Of a stretch of DNA of 64,000 bases, positions 8,915-17,961 are shown piece after piece. Where the stretch lies: contig CAJYAG010000001.1 of assembly GCA_913065125.1 (NCBI GenBank), forward strand, positions 620,001 to 684,000, in the 5' to 3' direction. The first letter of the stretch is position 1, and each line of letters begins with the position of its first letter. Below the pieces are notes generated by a model that had not been told where the DNA came from, ran no database searches, and saw nothing but the letters and a program-made list of their open reading frames with translations. Both the position numbers and the translations under genes were made by a program. Origin of the DNA: an uncultured Flavobacteriaceae bacterium (lineage in GTDB: Bacteria; Bacteroidota; Bacteroidia; Flavobacteriales; Flavobacteriaceae).

Positions 8915-9040
8915 ACAACACCTTATATAATTAATTGCTAGTGCTGGTATACTTACGAAAATCCTCGCGGATTTTCTATTCGGTTTTTATTTGCTAAATT
9001 AGTTGCTTAAAACACACAACAAACCATATACAACAACGTT
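8915..9040. repeat. 126-bp palindromic repeat, copy 2, in the 8671-9158 gene-free stretch
   Basis: This is the second copy of the element at 4210-4335, same orientation and same length, with the same GAAAATCC/GGATTTTC hairpin in its centre and differences mainly in the outer 35 bases of each end. It ends ACGTTAAAA. The surrounding 8671-9158 stretch is AT-rich. No other gene or clear site is seen there. Confidence 0.85.
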
Positions 9041-9158
9041 AAAAACATAACTATATGAAAAAATTTGGAAAGACCATTAAGAAGAACTAAGCTAAAAAAT
9101 AGCCTTAAGAAGTGTATCTTTAATATCAGTTTAGTCTAATTAAGAAAACCTTTCTAAA

Positions 9159-9722
9159 TCAATCTTCACTTCCCCAAGGAGCGCTTGGAGTTTTCACTTC
9201 ATTAGTTAGGTCAAATTTTACAGAAAAGAATCTATCGCTTCCTATTCTACGTAAATTATACGTAAAGCTTATTTTATCAATAGTTACCCACCAAACATTA
9301 TGAGAAGCATAGGAAATTAAATCTGCTGTTTGTTGATCCGCTGGAAAAAATTGAACATTTGCCAATCCAGTATTTGGACTTAGACCACCGTATTGTGTAA
9401 TTGTATCTTCAGAACCATCTTTATGTCGATGATCGTGTTTTAAACGAATTAACTTCTTATCTGTCATCGTAAAAACCCATGTTCTAGATTTATCTTCTCC
9501 AACAAAAAAAGGAACTCTAATTGTTTTGTCTTTACAAGAACGAACATGCATCACTAATTTTTCTCCTACAAAACCATCGCCTTCTTTTCCTCCGGCAACA
9601 ATTTCTCCTTCATAAGATTTTCCGCAATGTTCTTTTAACGTATTCCAGAATACTTCTGAATTAGCTGGTTGTTGTGCAAAAACACTTACTGGAAATAAAA
9701 GCAAAATCAATAGTTTCTTCAT
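9159..9722 (-). CDS. Secreted protein of unknown function
   Basis: The 187-aa product has a clean signal peptide (KKLLILLLFPVSVFAQQ) and no lipobox. The mature region contains a conserved-looking set of short motifs: EHCGKSYEGEIV, VMHVRSC (a second Cys that could pair with the first), RTWVFTMT, KHDHRHKDGSEDTITQYGG and a late NVWWVTID. The His/Asp-rich segment could bind a metal, but this is a guess. It looks like a conserved periplasmic protein rather than a chance frame. It lies downstream of sucC on the same strand, separated by a terminator, so it is probably transcribed on its own. Confidence 0.8.
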   Translation of the reverse strand: MKKLLILLLFPVSVFAQQPANSEVFWNTLKEHCGKSYEGEIVAGGKEGDGFVGEKLVMHVRSCKDKTIRVPFFVGEDKSRTWVFTMTDKKLIRLKHDHRHKDGSEDTITQYGGLSPNTGLANVQFFPADQQTADLISYASHNVWWVTIDKISFTYNLRRIGSDRFFSVKFDLTNEVKTPSAPWGSED

Positions 9723-9790
9723 GATGTATCATTTAAATAAGTTCAACAATATAAATTAAAAAAATGAATTAAAAGCATTCGTTTAGAAGC

Positions 9791-9820
9791 AAAAAAAACG
9801 CCTCACAAATGTGAGGCGTT
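9791..9820 (-). terminator. Rho-independent terminator after sucC
   Basis: A perfect 10-bp stem AACGCCTCAC (9797-9806) / GTGAGGCGTT (9811-9820) with loop AAAT. On the minus strand it is followed by eight T, as expected for the end of the sucC transcript. Confidence 0.92.
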
Positions 9821-9851
9821 TCATTAAACACTTAAATATATTTTCAAGCAA

Positions 9852-11051
9852 TTAAGCTTGTGCTAACACTTCTTGTACTTTATCTGCAGCTTCTTGAAAT
9901 TCTGTAGCAGAAATAATTTTCATTCCGCTATTATCAATTAGTTGTTTTGCTTCAACAGCGTTTGTTCCTTGCAATCTACAAATAATAGGAACATTAATTT
10001 TGTCTCCCATATTTTTGTAGGCATCTACAACTCCTTGCGCTACTCTATCACAACGCACAATTCCACCAAAAATATTTACTAAAATTGCTTTTACGTTTTT
10101 GTCTTTTAAGATAATTCCGAAAGCAGTTTCTACACGTTGTGCATCTGCCGTTCCACCAACATCTAAAAAGTTTGCAGGTTCTCCACCAGCTTGTTTAATT
10201 AAATCCATTGTTCCCATTGCCAAACCAGCTCCGTTTACCATACATCCAACATTACCATCTAAATCAACATAGTTTAAACCAGCGGCATTTGCTTCTACTT
10301 CAATCGGATTTTCTTCACGTAAATCTCTCATCAAAGCATAATCTTTATGTCTAAACAACGCATTGTCATCTAAAGTAACTTTCGCATCAACTGCTAAAAT
10401 TTTAGAATCTGATGTTTTTAATACCGGATTGATTTCAAACATAGAAGAATCAGAACCGATGTATGCTTTGTATAAAGCAGTCACAAATTTTGTCATTTCT
10501 TTTAAAGCGACACCAGACAATCCTAAGTTGAACGCTATTTTACGCGCTTGAAAAGGCATGATTCCTAATAAAGGATCAATCTCTTCAGTAAAAATTAAAT
10601 GTGGCGTTTCTTCTGCCACAGTTTCAATATCCATTCCACCTTCAGTAGAATACATAATCATATTTTTACCTGTGTTTCTATTTAACAAAACAGACATATA
10701 ATATTCTTCTGGTTCAGCATCACCAGGATAATAAACATCTTCACAAATTAAAACCTGGTTTACTTTTTTACCTTCTGCAGAAGTTTGTGGTGTTACCAAC
10801 ATCATTCCAATGATATCGTTAGAAATGCTTTCTACTTCAGATAAATTTTTTGCCAACTTAACTCCGCCGCCTTTTCCACGTCCACCTGCATGAACCTGTG
10901 CTTTCACAACGTACCAACTGGTGCCAGTTTCTACTGTTAATTGTTTTGCTGCATCTACAGCTTCTTTATGATTTTTAGCTACAATACCGCGTTGGATTTT
11001 AACGCCAAAGCTATTTAGTATTTCTTTTCCTTGATATTCGTGTAAATTCAT
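9852..11051 (-). CDS. sucC: Succinate--CoA ligase (ADP-forming) beta subunit
   Basis: This 399-aa protein matches SucC over its whole length. It opens with MNLHEYQGKEIL, has the ATP-grasp lysine region VKAQVHAGGRGKGGGVK (about residues 50-66), the metal-binding EINPV, and the CoA-ligase domain with NGAGLAMGTMD, GEPANFLDVGG and NIFGGI. It catalyses substrate-level phosphorylation in the TCA cycle in complex with SucD, which is not in this window. It is monocistronic here, between a minus-strand promoter box at 11076-11083 and the terminator at 9791-9820. Confidence 0.98.
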   Translation of the reverse strand: MNLHEYQGKEILNSFGVKIQRGIVAKNHKEAVDAAKQLTVETGTSWYVVKAQVHAGGRGKGGGVKLAKNLSEVESISNDIIGMMLVTPQTSAEGKKVNQVLICEDVYYPGDAEPEEYYMSVLLNRNTGKNMIMYSTEGGMDIETVAEETPHLIFTEEIDPLLGIMPFQARKIAFNLGLSGVALKEMTKFVTALYKAYIGSDSSMFEINPVLKTSDSKILAVDAKVTLDDNALFRHKDYALMRDLREENPIEVEANAAGLNYVDLDGNVGCMVNGAGLAMGTMDLIKQAGGEPANFLDVGGTADAQRVETAFGIILKDKNVKAILVNIFGGIVRCDRVAQGVVDAYKNMGDKINVPIICRLQGTNAVEAKQLIDNSGMKIISATEFQEAADKVQEVLAQA

Positions 11052-11075
11052 TTTTAAGAATGTTTTTTAACGCCA

Positions 11076-11083
11076 CAAAAATA
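11076..11083 (-). promoter_or_regulatory. Candidate -7 promoter box for sucC
   Basis: TATTTTTG on the minus strand fits the Bacteroidota -7 consensus TAnnTTTG, 25 bp upstream of the sucC start. A TTG about 24 bp further upstream could serve as the -33 element, at slightly long spacing. Confidence 0.6.
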
Positions 11084-11206
11084 CAAATTCAAATGAGAAT
11101 AACGTAGCAATTTTTATAAAATAACTCAGAAAAAAGTTGTCTTAATAAAATCATAATTTTATTAAGAAATTAACATCATTTTATGATAATTAAAATAAAA
11201 CCTAAA

Positions 11207-11214
11207 TATTTTTG
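11207..11214 (+). promoter_or_regulatory. Candidate -7 promoter box for the first DUF5916 gene
   Basis: TATTTTTG fits TAnnTTTG and lies 25 bp before the ATG at 11240. No good -33 TTTG is seen at the right distance, so activation may need a regulator. Confidence 0.5.
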
Positions 11215-11239
11215 CTTCTAAAACTAACTACTACAACAA

Positions 11240-13696
11240 ATGATGATAAAAAGCACGAAACTATTATTTCTATTTTCCCTTTTTACAACTACTCTCCTTT
11301 TTTCTCAAAGCAACGCAACCAAAAAAGTACTTAATATAAAACGAAGTATCAACAAGGCACCAAAGATTGATGGCCTGCTAAACGATGATGCTTGGAAAGG
11401 GTTAGAAGTTGCTAAAGATTTTGTAATGATGGAACCCAACAACGGCGAGAAGGAAAATCCAGATTACAGAACAGAAGTAAAAGTATTGTATGACGATGAA
11501 GCTATTTATGTGTCTGCAATGATGTTTGACCCAAATCCTTCTAAAATAGCAAGCGAATTTACAAGTAGAGATAATGATGGCCAGGCGGATCTTTTTTCTT
11601 TAATCTTAAACCCAAATAATGATGGTGTAAATGCAACTTCTTTTGATGTAATGATTACAGGAACACAGTTAGACGCGAAAGTTTCTGATAGTAGAAGACC
11701 AGATAGAAGTTGGAGTGCCGTTTGGAAGAGTGCAGTAAAAACTTTAGACAATGGCTGGTCTGTTGAAATGAAAATTCCTTATTCTGCATTGCGCTTTTCT
11801 AATGAAGAAGTGCAAACTTGGGGAATTCAATTTTTAAGAAAAATAATTAACCAGAACTCGCAATACACTTGGAATCATATTGATAATACTATTGGTAAAC
11901 GAACACAGTATGATGGCATTTTAAAAGGGATCCGTAATATTAATCCACCAACGCGATTAAGTTTCTATCCATATGCTTCAACTTCGGTTTCTCATTTTGA
12001 TGGAGAAACAGACTTCAATCAGAATTTAGGATTGGATTTAAAATACGGAATTACAGAAAATTTTACTTTAGATTTAACCTTAGTCCCAGATTTCGGGCAA
12101 ACTGCTTTTGATAATGTTACTTTAAATTTAGGCCCGTTTGAACAACGCTTTAACGAACAAAGACAGTTTTTTACAGAAGGAACAGAATTATTTAACAAAG
12201 GTAGAATGTTCTACTCAAGAAGAATAGGAAATAGACCAGTTGGGTATTACGATGCTGAAGATAATTTAGCTGCAAATGAAGAAGTTTATGAAAACCCGGA
12301 TAAAGTAAACATGTTAAATGCTTTAAAGGTTTCTGGAAGAACTAAAGGTGGTTTAGGAATTGGTTTTTTTAACGCAATTACAGATAAAACCGAAGCAACC
12401 ATTAAAAAAACAACAATAGCTGGAAACAGGCCTATAGACGAATATTATAAAAAAGTAACCGAACCATTTGCTAATTACAATGTATTGGTATTAGATCAAC
12501 AGTTCAATCAAAATTCATCTGTAACTTTTATAAACACAAACGTGTTAAGAGAAGGAGAATTTAGAGATGCAAACGTAACTGGCCTACTATATCATTTAAC
12601 AAATAAATCGAATACTTATTTTGCTGATGGCTATGTAAAAACTAGTAATATAAAAGAAAACGGAGCAACAGAAACAGGGTATGCTTTTGATTCTAGCATT
12701 GCTAAAATTGCAGGAAATTGGCAAGGAGAAATTGGATATAATTTTGAAGATGACAAATACAATTATAACGATTTAGGTTTTCAAAGAAGAAACAATCAGC
12801 AAACCTTTTATACAATGGCTAGTTATAGAATTTTACAACCCGTTGGAAAATTCAATAGCTTTATGGTTAATTTTAGATTGTTTAATAGCTTTTTATACAA
12901 TCCTGGGGTTTACACTGGAAATAGCTATAGAATTGGTTTTTTCGCAAACACCAATAAACGTTTTTCTTTTGGATTAAATGCTAAAGGGAAAATAGGAAAA
13001 CAAAAAGACTTCTACGAACCAAGAAGAGAAATTGCAGAGCAACGCTATTTAGAGAGAGGTTCTGAATTAGATTTTGATGGATTTATCTCTACAGATTTTA
13101 GAAAAAAGTTTGCCTTCGATTTAAAAGCTAATATTAGAAAAGTATTTAAAACAGACGAATCAAGATTTGGTTTTGAGTTTGGTCCGAGGTATCGATTTAG
13201 TAATAAAATGTCTTTAGTGTATCAATTTAAATATAGTAGTAGCAAAAACGCTATTGGTTATACAAATGATGACAATAATGATATTATTTTTGGTAAAAGA
13301 GGTTCAGATTCGTACGAAAACAGCATATCTAGCAAATATAGTTTTAGCACAAAATCTTCTTTATCATTATCATTTAGACATTATTGGCAAACTGTTAAAT
13401 ATAACAGTCAGTTTTACAGTTTAAATACAGACGGAACATTAGCAAATCATACTTACACAGCAAATCATGACGTAAATTATAATAGTTGGAATTTAGATTT
13501 GAATTACTTATGGGAATTTGCTCCAGGAAGTCAGTTAACTGCTTTTTACAGAAACTCCATTTTTAATTACAACGATCAATCTTCATTGAGTTTTATCAAT
13601 AATATTGATGAATTATTCAATCAGCCTGCTTTGCATACTTTTTCTATAAAATTTGTCTATTTTATTGATTACAACAATATCAAAAATATTTTTTAA
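11240..13696 (+). CDS. DUF5916 outer-membrane protein with N-terminal CBM9-like domain (paralogue 1)
   Basis: The 818-aa protein has a signal peptide (ending around LLFSQS), a carbohydrate-binding-family-9-like domain at about 40-230 (PKIDGLLNDDAWKG, VKVLYDDEAIYVSAMMFDP, NGWSVEMKIPYSALRF), and then the DUF5916 barrel region to the C-terminus. Highly conserved family motifs are present: NLGPFEQRFNEQRQFFTEG followed by ELFNKGRMFYSRRIG. The protein ends with an aromatic beta-strand (FSIKFVYFIDYNNIKNIF), typical of outer-membrane barrels. In characterised genomes the family is annotated as carbohydrate-binding or hydrolase-like, but a function is not established. The neighbouring gene at 13915 is a close paralogue. 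Confidence 0.88.
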   Translation: MMIKSTKLLFLFSLFTTTLLFSQSNATKKVLNIKRSINKAPKIDGLLNDDAWKGLEVAKDFVMMEPNNGEKENPDYRTEVKVLYDDEAIYVSAMMFDPNPSKIASEFTSRDNDGQADLFSLILNPNNDGVNATSFDVMITGTQLDAKVSDSRRPDRSWSAVWKSAVKTLDNGWSVEMKIPYSALRFSNEEVQTWGIQFLRKIINQNSQYTWNHIDNTIGKRTQYDGILKGIRNINPPTRLSFYPYASTSVSHFDGETDFNQNLGLDLKYGITENFTLDLTLVPDFGQTAFDNVTLNLGPFEQRFNEQRQFFTEGTELFNKGRMFYSRRIGNRPVGYYDAEDNLAANEEVYENPDKVNMLNALKVSGRTKGGLGIGFFNAITDKTEATIKKTTIAGNRPIDEYYKKVTEPFANYNVLVLDQQFNQNSSVTFINTNVLREGEFRDANVTGLLYHLTNKSNTYFADGYVKTSNIKENGATETGYAFDSSIAKIAGNWQGEIGYNFEDDKYNYNDLGFQRRNNQQTFYTMASYRILQPVGKFNSFMVNFRLFNSFLYNPGVYTGNSYRIGFFANTNKRFSFGLNAKGKIGKQKDFYEPRREIAEQRYLERGSELDFDGFISTDFRKKFAFDLKANIRKVFKTDESRFGFEFGPRYRFSNKMSLVYQFKYSSSKNAIGYTNDDNNDIIFGKRGSDSYENSISSKYSFSTKSSLSLSFRHYWQTVKYNSQFYSLNTDGTLANHTYTANHDVNYNSWNLDLNYLWEFAPGSQLTAFYRNSIFNYNDQSSLSFINNIDELFNQPALHTFSIKFVYFIDYNNIKNIF

Positions 13697-13716
13697 ACAT
13701 ATTTTCATAATGTTTC

Positions 13717-13749
13717 AAAGCCTCAATCTAATAGATTGAGGCTTTTTTT
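13717..13749 (+). terminator. Rho-independent terminator after DUF5916 paralogue 1
   Basis: A 14-bp stem, AAAGCCTCAATCTA with TAGATTGAGGCTTT, separated by one base and followed by a run of T to 13749. It separates the two paralogous genes, so they are probably transcribed independently. Confidence 0.9.
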
Positions 13750-13914
13750 ACATCTCAATACACTACTTCTACAGTTGATTACATTGCATTTTATTTAGAA
13801 CTCTTCAATAAATAGTTTTGAGTTGTTAAACCATTTTAAGATTTAATTAACAAACCTAACTGTGACATTTTATTTTTTAAGAAGTCTTTACGGTATCAAT
13901 CAAAACAAAAAATA

Positions 13915-16350
13915 ATGAAATTACGATTCATCTCACTAGTAGCACTCTTAGTTTTCCAAACGACATTTTCTCAATCAAAAACACAAGGCAAGAAAAAACG
14001 AAAAAAAGTATCTGCAACAAGAATTACAACACCTCCAAAAATTGATGGTATTCTAAATGATGATGCCTGGAAAAATGCTGAATTAATTAAAGATTTTGTT
14101 GTCTTTAGACCAGACAATGGTAAAAAAGTTTCTAATGAATACAGAACAATTGTAAAAGTTATTTACAACGACGACGCCATTTATATTTCTGCAATGTTAC
14201 ATGATCCAAATCCTGATAAAATTCCAATGCAATTTGCAACAAGAGATAATTTTAGTCAAGCAGATTTCTTTTTAGCAACTATAAATCCAAATGATGATGG
14301 GCAGAATCCTTTTGAATTTGTTGTACAAAGTACCGGAAATCAAGGAGATTCAAAAGTTTCAAATGGACAAGAAGATTTTAATTGGAGCGCCGTTTGGCAA
14401 AGTGCCGCTAAAGTAAATGATAAAGGTTGGGCTGTAGAAATGAAAATCCCCTACTCTGCTTTACGGTTTGCAAATGCTCCAGTACAACATTGGGGATTCA
14501 ATTTTCACAGAAGATTAGAGAGATTAAATGAACAACATACGTGGACACATATTGATAATGCGGTAGGAAGATGGACACAACATGATGGATTGGTTGAAAA
14601 TTTAAAAAACATCAAACCTCCAACACGATTAGGGTTGTATCCGTATGCTTCTGCCATCACAGAGTCTTACGACGGAACATCTACAAATGATTGGAGTGTT
14701 GGATTGGATTTAAAATACGGATTGTCTGAAAACTTTACTTTAGATGCTACTTTAATTCCAGATTTTAGCCAAGCCGGTTTTGATAATGTTGAATTAAATT
14801 TAGGGCCGTTTGAGCAACAATTTGCAGAACAAAGACAATTTTTTACTGAAGGAACAGAGTTGTTCAACAAAGGAAGATTGTTTTATTCTAGAAGAATTGG
14901 GAGTTCTCCAATAGATCAATTTGATGTAGCAAGTCAATTAAATGCCAATGAAGAGATTATAGACAATCCAGAAAAAGTAACCATGCTTAATGCCATTAAA
15001 ATTTCTGGAAGAACAAAAAATGGTTTAGGAATAGGTTTTTTTAACGCAATTACAGGAAAAACAGAAGCAACTATTAGAGACAATAGTAACGGCACTACTA
15101 GAAAAGTTGAAACTAGTCCGTTTTCAAATTACAATATTTTAGTAGTAGATAAACAGTTCAATCAAAATTCTGCAATCACTTTAATAAACACAAATGTTAC
15201 AAGAAGTGGAGATTTTAGAGATGCAAATACCACTGGTTTACTTTGGCATTTAGAAACAAAAGATAGCAAATACAATGTAGATGGTTCTGTAAAAATGAGC
15301 AATATTTTTGATGATGTTAACAACCCAAATACTGGATATACTTTTGATACTAGTTTTGGTAAAAATTCTGGAAAATGGAATTGGGAAATCGGATATAATT
15401 TTGAGGACGAAAATTTCAATCCAAATGATATGGGAATTTTATTCAGTAATAACGAACAACAAATTTATGGAAACGCAGGTTTTAGAACTTTAAAACCAGA
15501 AGGGATTTTTAATCGATATAATTTTAATTTTTATAATAATTTACAATACCAATATGATTCAGGAACATACACAGGTTATCAAGCCGGATTAAACTTTAAT
15601 GCAGAAACCAAAAACCGTTTTAATTTTGGAGCTAACATCAATTATGGCTCAGAAAGTAAAGATTTTAATGAGCCTAGACAAGGAAACACAAGCGGAATTT
15701 ATTTTACAAGACCTGAAAGATTAAATTTTAATTCTTGGTTCAATACCAATTCTCAGAAAAAACTTGGATTAAATATGAACTTCTTTTTATCTAATTATGC
15801 TAATAATCCAAAAAACGGATTCGGTTTTGGTTTAAGTCCACGTTACCGTTTTAGCAATCAATTCTCTTTAAATTACAACTTTAACTTTAACAAAACCGTA
15901 AACGATCAAGGATATGTAGATCAAGTCGGAACAGATATTATTTTTGGAAATAGAGATAGAAAAAGTTACGTAAACTCCGTTTCTGGTAGATATAATTTCA
16001 GTACAAAATCTTCTTTATCGTTGTCTTTTAGACACTATTGGAGTTCTGTTGATTATACAAATAGCTACTTTAAATTAAATGCCGACGGAAGTTTATCTCC
16101 AGAAACATACAATAATGGTAGCGATGTAAACTTTAATAGTTGGAATTTAGATTTAAATTACATCTGGCAATTTGCTCCCGGAAGTCAATTAATTGCGTTA
16201 TATCGTAATACCATTTTTAATCAAGATTCTAATTCGAGTTTAGATTTCTTTAAGAATTTAGATAATTTATTTGAGCAACCAAATCAAAATGTGTTTTCAT
16301 TACGATTTGTCTATTATATAGATTACAATAAACTAAAAAATATATTTTAG
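13915..16350 (+). CDS. DUF5916 outer-membrane protein with N-terminal CBM9-like domain (paralogue 2)
   Basis: The 811-aa protein has the same layout as the upstream gene: signal peptide (to about FSQS), Lys-rich linker KTQGKKKRKK, CBM9-like domain (PKIDGILNDDAWKN, GWAVEMKIPYSALRF), then the barrel with the same NLGPFEQQFAEQRQFFTEG and FNKGRLFYSRRIG block and an aromatic C-terminal strand ending KNIF. The two are clearly a tandem duplication that has since diverged, most strongly in the extracellular-loop-like parts of the barrel. The 218-bp gap before it holds the terminator of paralogue 1 and room for its own promoter. Confidence 0.88.
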   Translation: MKLRFISLVALLVFQTTFSQSKTQGKKKRKKVSATRITTPPKIDGILNDDAWKNAELIKDFVVFRPDNGKKVSNEYRTIVKVIYNDDAIYISAMLHDPNPDKIPMQFATRDNFSQADFFLATINPNDDGQNPFEFVVQSTGNQGDSKVSNGQEDFNWSAVWQSAAKVNDKGWAVEMKIPYSALRFANAPVQHWGFNFHRRLERLNEQHTWTHIDNAVGRWTQHDGLVENLKNIKPPTRLGLYPYASAITESYDGTSTNDWSVGLDLKYGLSENFTLDATLIPDFSQAGFDNVELNLGPFEQQFAEQRQFFTEGTELFNKGRLFYSRRIGSSPIDQFDVASQLNANEEIIDNPEKVTMLNAIKISGRTKNGLGIGFFNAITGKTEATIRDNSNGTTRKVETSPFSNYNILVVDKQFNQNSAITLINTNVTRSGDFRDANTTGLLWHLETKDSKYNVDGSVKMSNIFDDVNNPNTGYTFDTSFGKNSGKWNWEIGYNFEDENFNPNDMGILFSNNEQQIYGNAGFRTLKPEGIFNRYNFNFYNNLQYQYDSGTYTGYQAGLNFNAETKNRFNFGANINYGSESKDFNEPRQGNTSGIYFTRPERLNFNSWFNTNSQKKLGLNMNFFLSNYANNPKNGFGFGLSPRYRFSNQFSLNYNFNFNKTVNDQGYVDQVGTDIIFGNRDRKSYVNSVSGRYNFSTKSSLSLSFRHYWSSVDYTNSYFKLNADGSLSPETYNNGSDVNFNSWNLDLNYIWQFAPGSQLIALYRNTIFNQDSNSSLDFFKNLDNLFEQPNQNVFSLRFVYYIDYNKLKNIF

Positions 16351-16369
16351 ATTCCATTATATATATTTT

Positions 16370-16405
16370 AAAAGATCTTGATGTGTAAAAGCTTCAAGGT
16401 CTTTT
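16370..16405 (+). terminator. Terminator-like hairpin after DUF5916 paralogue 2
   Basis: AAAAGATCTTGA (16370-16381) pairs with TCAAGGTCTTTT (16394-16405) with one G-U pair. A T-rich stretch follows. Confidence 0.75.
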
Positions 16406-16456
16406 CTGTTTTTATATAACTTATTTTTAATACTTTCGTTGTATTGATATATAACT

Positions 16457-17116
16457 ATGATAATTGCTAAAAACATACATAAATCTTACGGTAAGGTCAA
16501 CGTTTTAAAAGGTGTTGATTTACACATAAAAAAAGGCGAAGTTGTTGCTATTGTTGGTCCGTCTGGAGCAGGAAAAACAACTTTACTACAAATAATTGGA
16601 ACCTTAGACAAACCTCAATCTGATGTTAATTATGAATTGATTTTAAATGCAACTTCTTTAAAAGGGATTTCTGACAATAAAATTTCTAAATTTAGAAACC
16701 AACACATTGGTTTTATCTTTCAGTTTCATCAATTATTACCGGAGTTTACTGCGTTAGAAAATGTTTGTATTCCTGCTTTTATTGCAAAAAAAGAGAAGAA
16801 AGAAACCGAGAAAAAAGCCAAAGAGCTGTTAGATTTTTTAGGTTTAGAAGATCGATATCAACACAAACCAAATCAACTCTCTGGCGGAGAACAACAACGT
16901 GTTGCTGTTGCTAGAGCATTGATTAATAATCCGTCTGTAATTTTAGCAGATGAACCAAGCGGAAATTTAGATTCTACTTCTGCTCAAAATTTGCACGAGC
17001 TTTTTTTTAAATTAAGAGATGAGTTTAATCAAACCTTTGTACTGGTAACACATAACGAAGAATTAGCTGCTATGGCAGACAGAACGTTAACAATGAAAGA
17101 TGGCGTAATTATTTAA
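16457..17116 (+). CDS. lolD: ABC transporter ATPase, LolD-like (MacB/lipoprotein-release family)
   Basis: The 219-aa protein is a single ABC ATPase domain: Walker [10 protein letters not shown] (about 34-42), Q-loop [17 protein letters not shown], signature [15 protein letters not shown], Walker B DEPSGNLD and the H-loop LVTHNEE. The [11 protein letters not shown] wording after the Q-loop and the short length fit LolD, which powers release of lipoproteins from the inner membrane by LolCE. No permease gene is adjacent, which is common for lolD in Bacteroidota. Assignment to LolD rather than another member of the FtsE/MacB group is likely but not certain. Confidence 0.88.
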   Translation: MIIAKNIHKSYGKVNVLKGVDLHIKKGEVVAIVGPSGAGKTTLLQIIGTLDKPQSDVNYELILNATSLKGISDNKISKFRNQHIGFIFQFHQLLPEFTALENVCIPAFIAKKEKKETEKKAKELLDFLGLEDRYQHKPNQLSGGEQQRVAVARALINNPSVILADEPSGNLDSTSAQNLHELFFKLRDEFNQTFVLVTHNEELAAMADRTLTMKDGVII

Positions 17117-17138
17117 GAACTTTTTCTAATCACTAAGA

Positions 17139-17909
17139 ATGCCATTACACAAAGCAGATTTAAAAGAATTTTTAGACGAAAAAGTGGTGTTGTACAACCA
17201 TCCTAAATTTATTGAATCCGATCCAATTCAAATTCCACATCAGTTTTCTAAAAAAGAAGATATTGAAATTGCTGGATTTTTAACAGCAACAATTGCTTGG
17301 GGAAATCGAAAAATGATTATCAACAATTCCAATAAACTAATGGAATTGTTAGACAATGCTCCGTATGATTTTATAATCAATCATCAAGAATCAGATTTAA
17401 AACGATTTCAAAATTTTGTTCATAGAACATTTAATTCTGTGGATGCAATTCAGTTTGTAAAATCTTTGCAACATATTTACCAAAATTACAACGGACTCGA
17501 GCAATCGCTTGCTGTAAAAGACAATACAGAAAATTACAGAACAGCAATTTCTAATTTTAAAACGTTATTTTTTGAAATTCCACATCAACAAAGAACACAA
17601 AAACACATTTCGGATCCTTTAAAAGGTTCGGCAGCAAAAAGAATCAATATGTTTTTACGTTGGATGGTTAGAAACGATGCTTGTGGTGTTGACTTCGGGG
17701 TTTGGAGAACACACAATCCTGCACACATTTCTTGTCCGATTGATGTACATTCTGGAAACGTTGCACGTAAATTAGGTTTGTTAAAAAGAAAACAAAACGA
17801 TTGGAAAGCTGTAATTGAACTAGATAATAGTTTACGTATTCTAGATAAAAATGATCCTTCTAAATACGATTTTGCATTATTTGGTTTAGGCGTTTTTGAG
17901 AAATTTTAA
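17139..17909 (+). CDS. TIGR02757 (DUF2400) family protein
   Basis: This 256-aa cytosolic protein matches the TIGR02757 family, which is common in Bacteroidota and of unknown function. Recognisable blocks are the N-terminal YNHPKFIESDPIQIPHQF, GFLTATIAWGNRKMI, KRINMFLRWMVRNDACGVDFGVW and a late PIDVHSGNVARKLGLL. The last two resemble a helix-hairpin-helix DNA glycosylase-like fold, so a link to DNA repair has been suspected, but I see no proof. It follows lolD by 22 bp and could share its transcript. Confidence 0.85.
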   Translation: MPLHKADLKEFLDEKVVLYNHPKFIESDPIQIPHQFSKKEDIEIAGFLTATIAWGNRKMIINNSNKLMELLDNAPYDFIINHQESDLKRFQNFVHRTFNSVDAIQFVKSLQHIYQNYNGLEQSLAVKDNTENYRTAISNFKTLFFEIPHQQRTQKHISDPLKGSAAKRINMFLRWMVRNDACGVDFGVWRTHNPAHISCPIDVHSGNVARKLGLLKRKQNDWKAVIELDNSLRILDKNDPSKYDFALFGLGVFEKF

Positions 17910-17936
17910 TTCATTAAAAAGTAAGTTTAGTTTACT

Positions 17937-17944
17937 TATATTTG
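17937..17944 (+). promoter_or_regulatory. Candidate -7 promoter box for the BatA gene
   Basis: TATATTTG fits TAnnTTTG and is 17 bp before the ATG at 17962. Confidence 0.55.
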
Positions 17945-17961
17945 AAAACTAATAACAGCAC

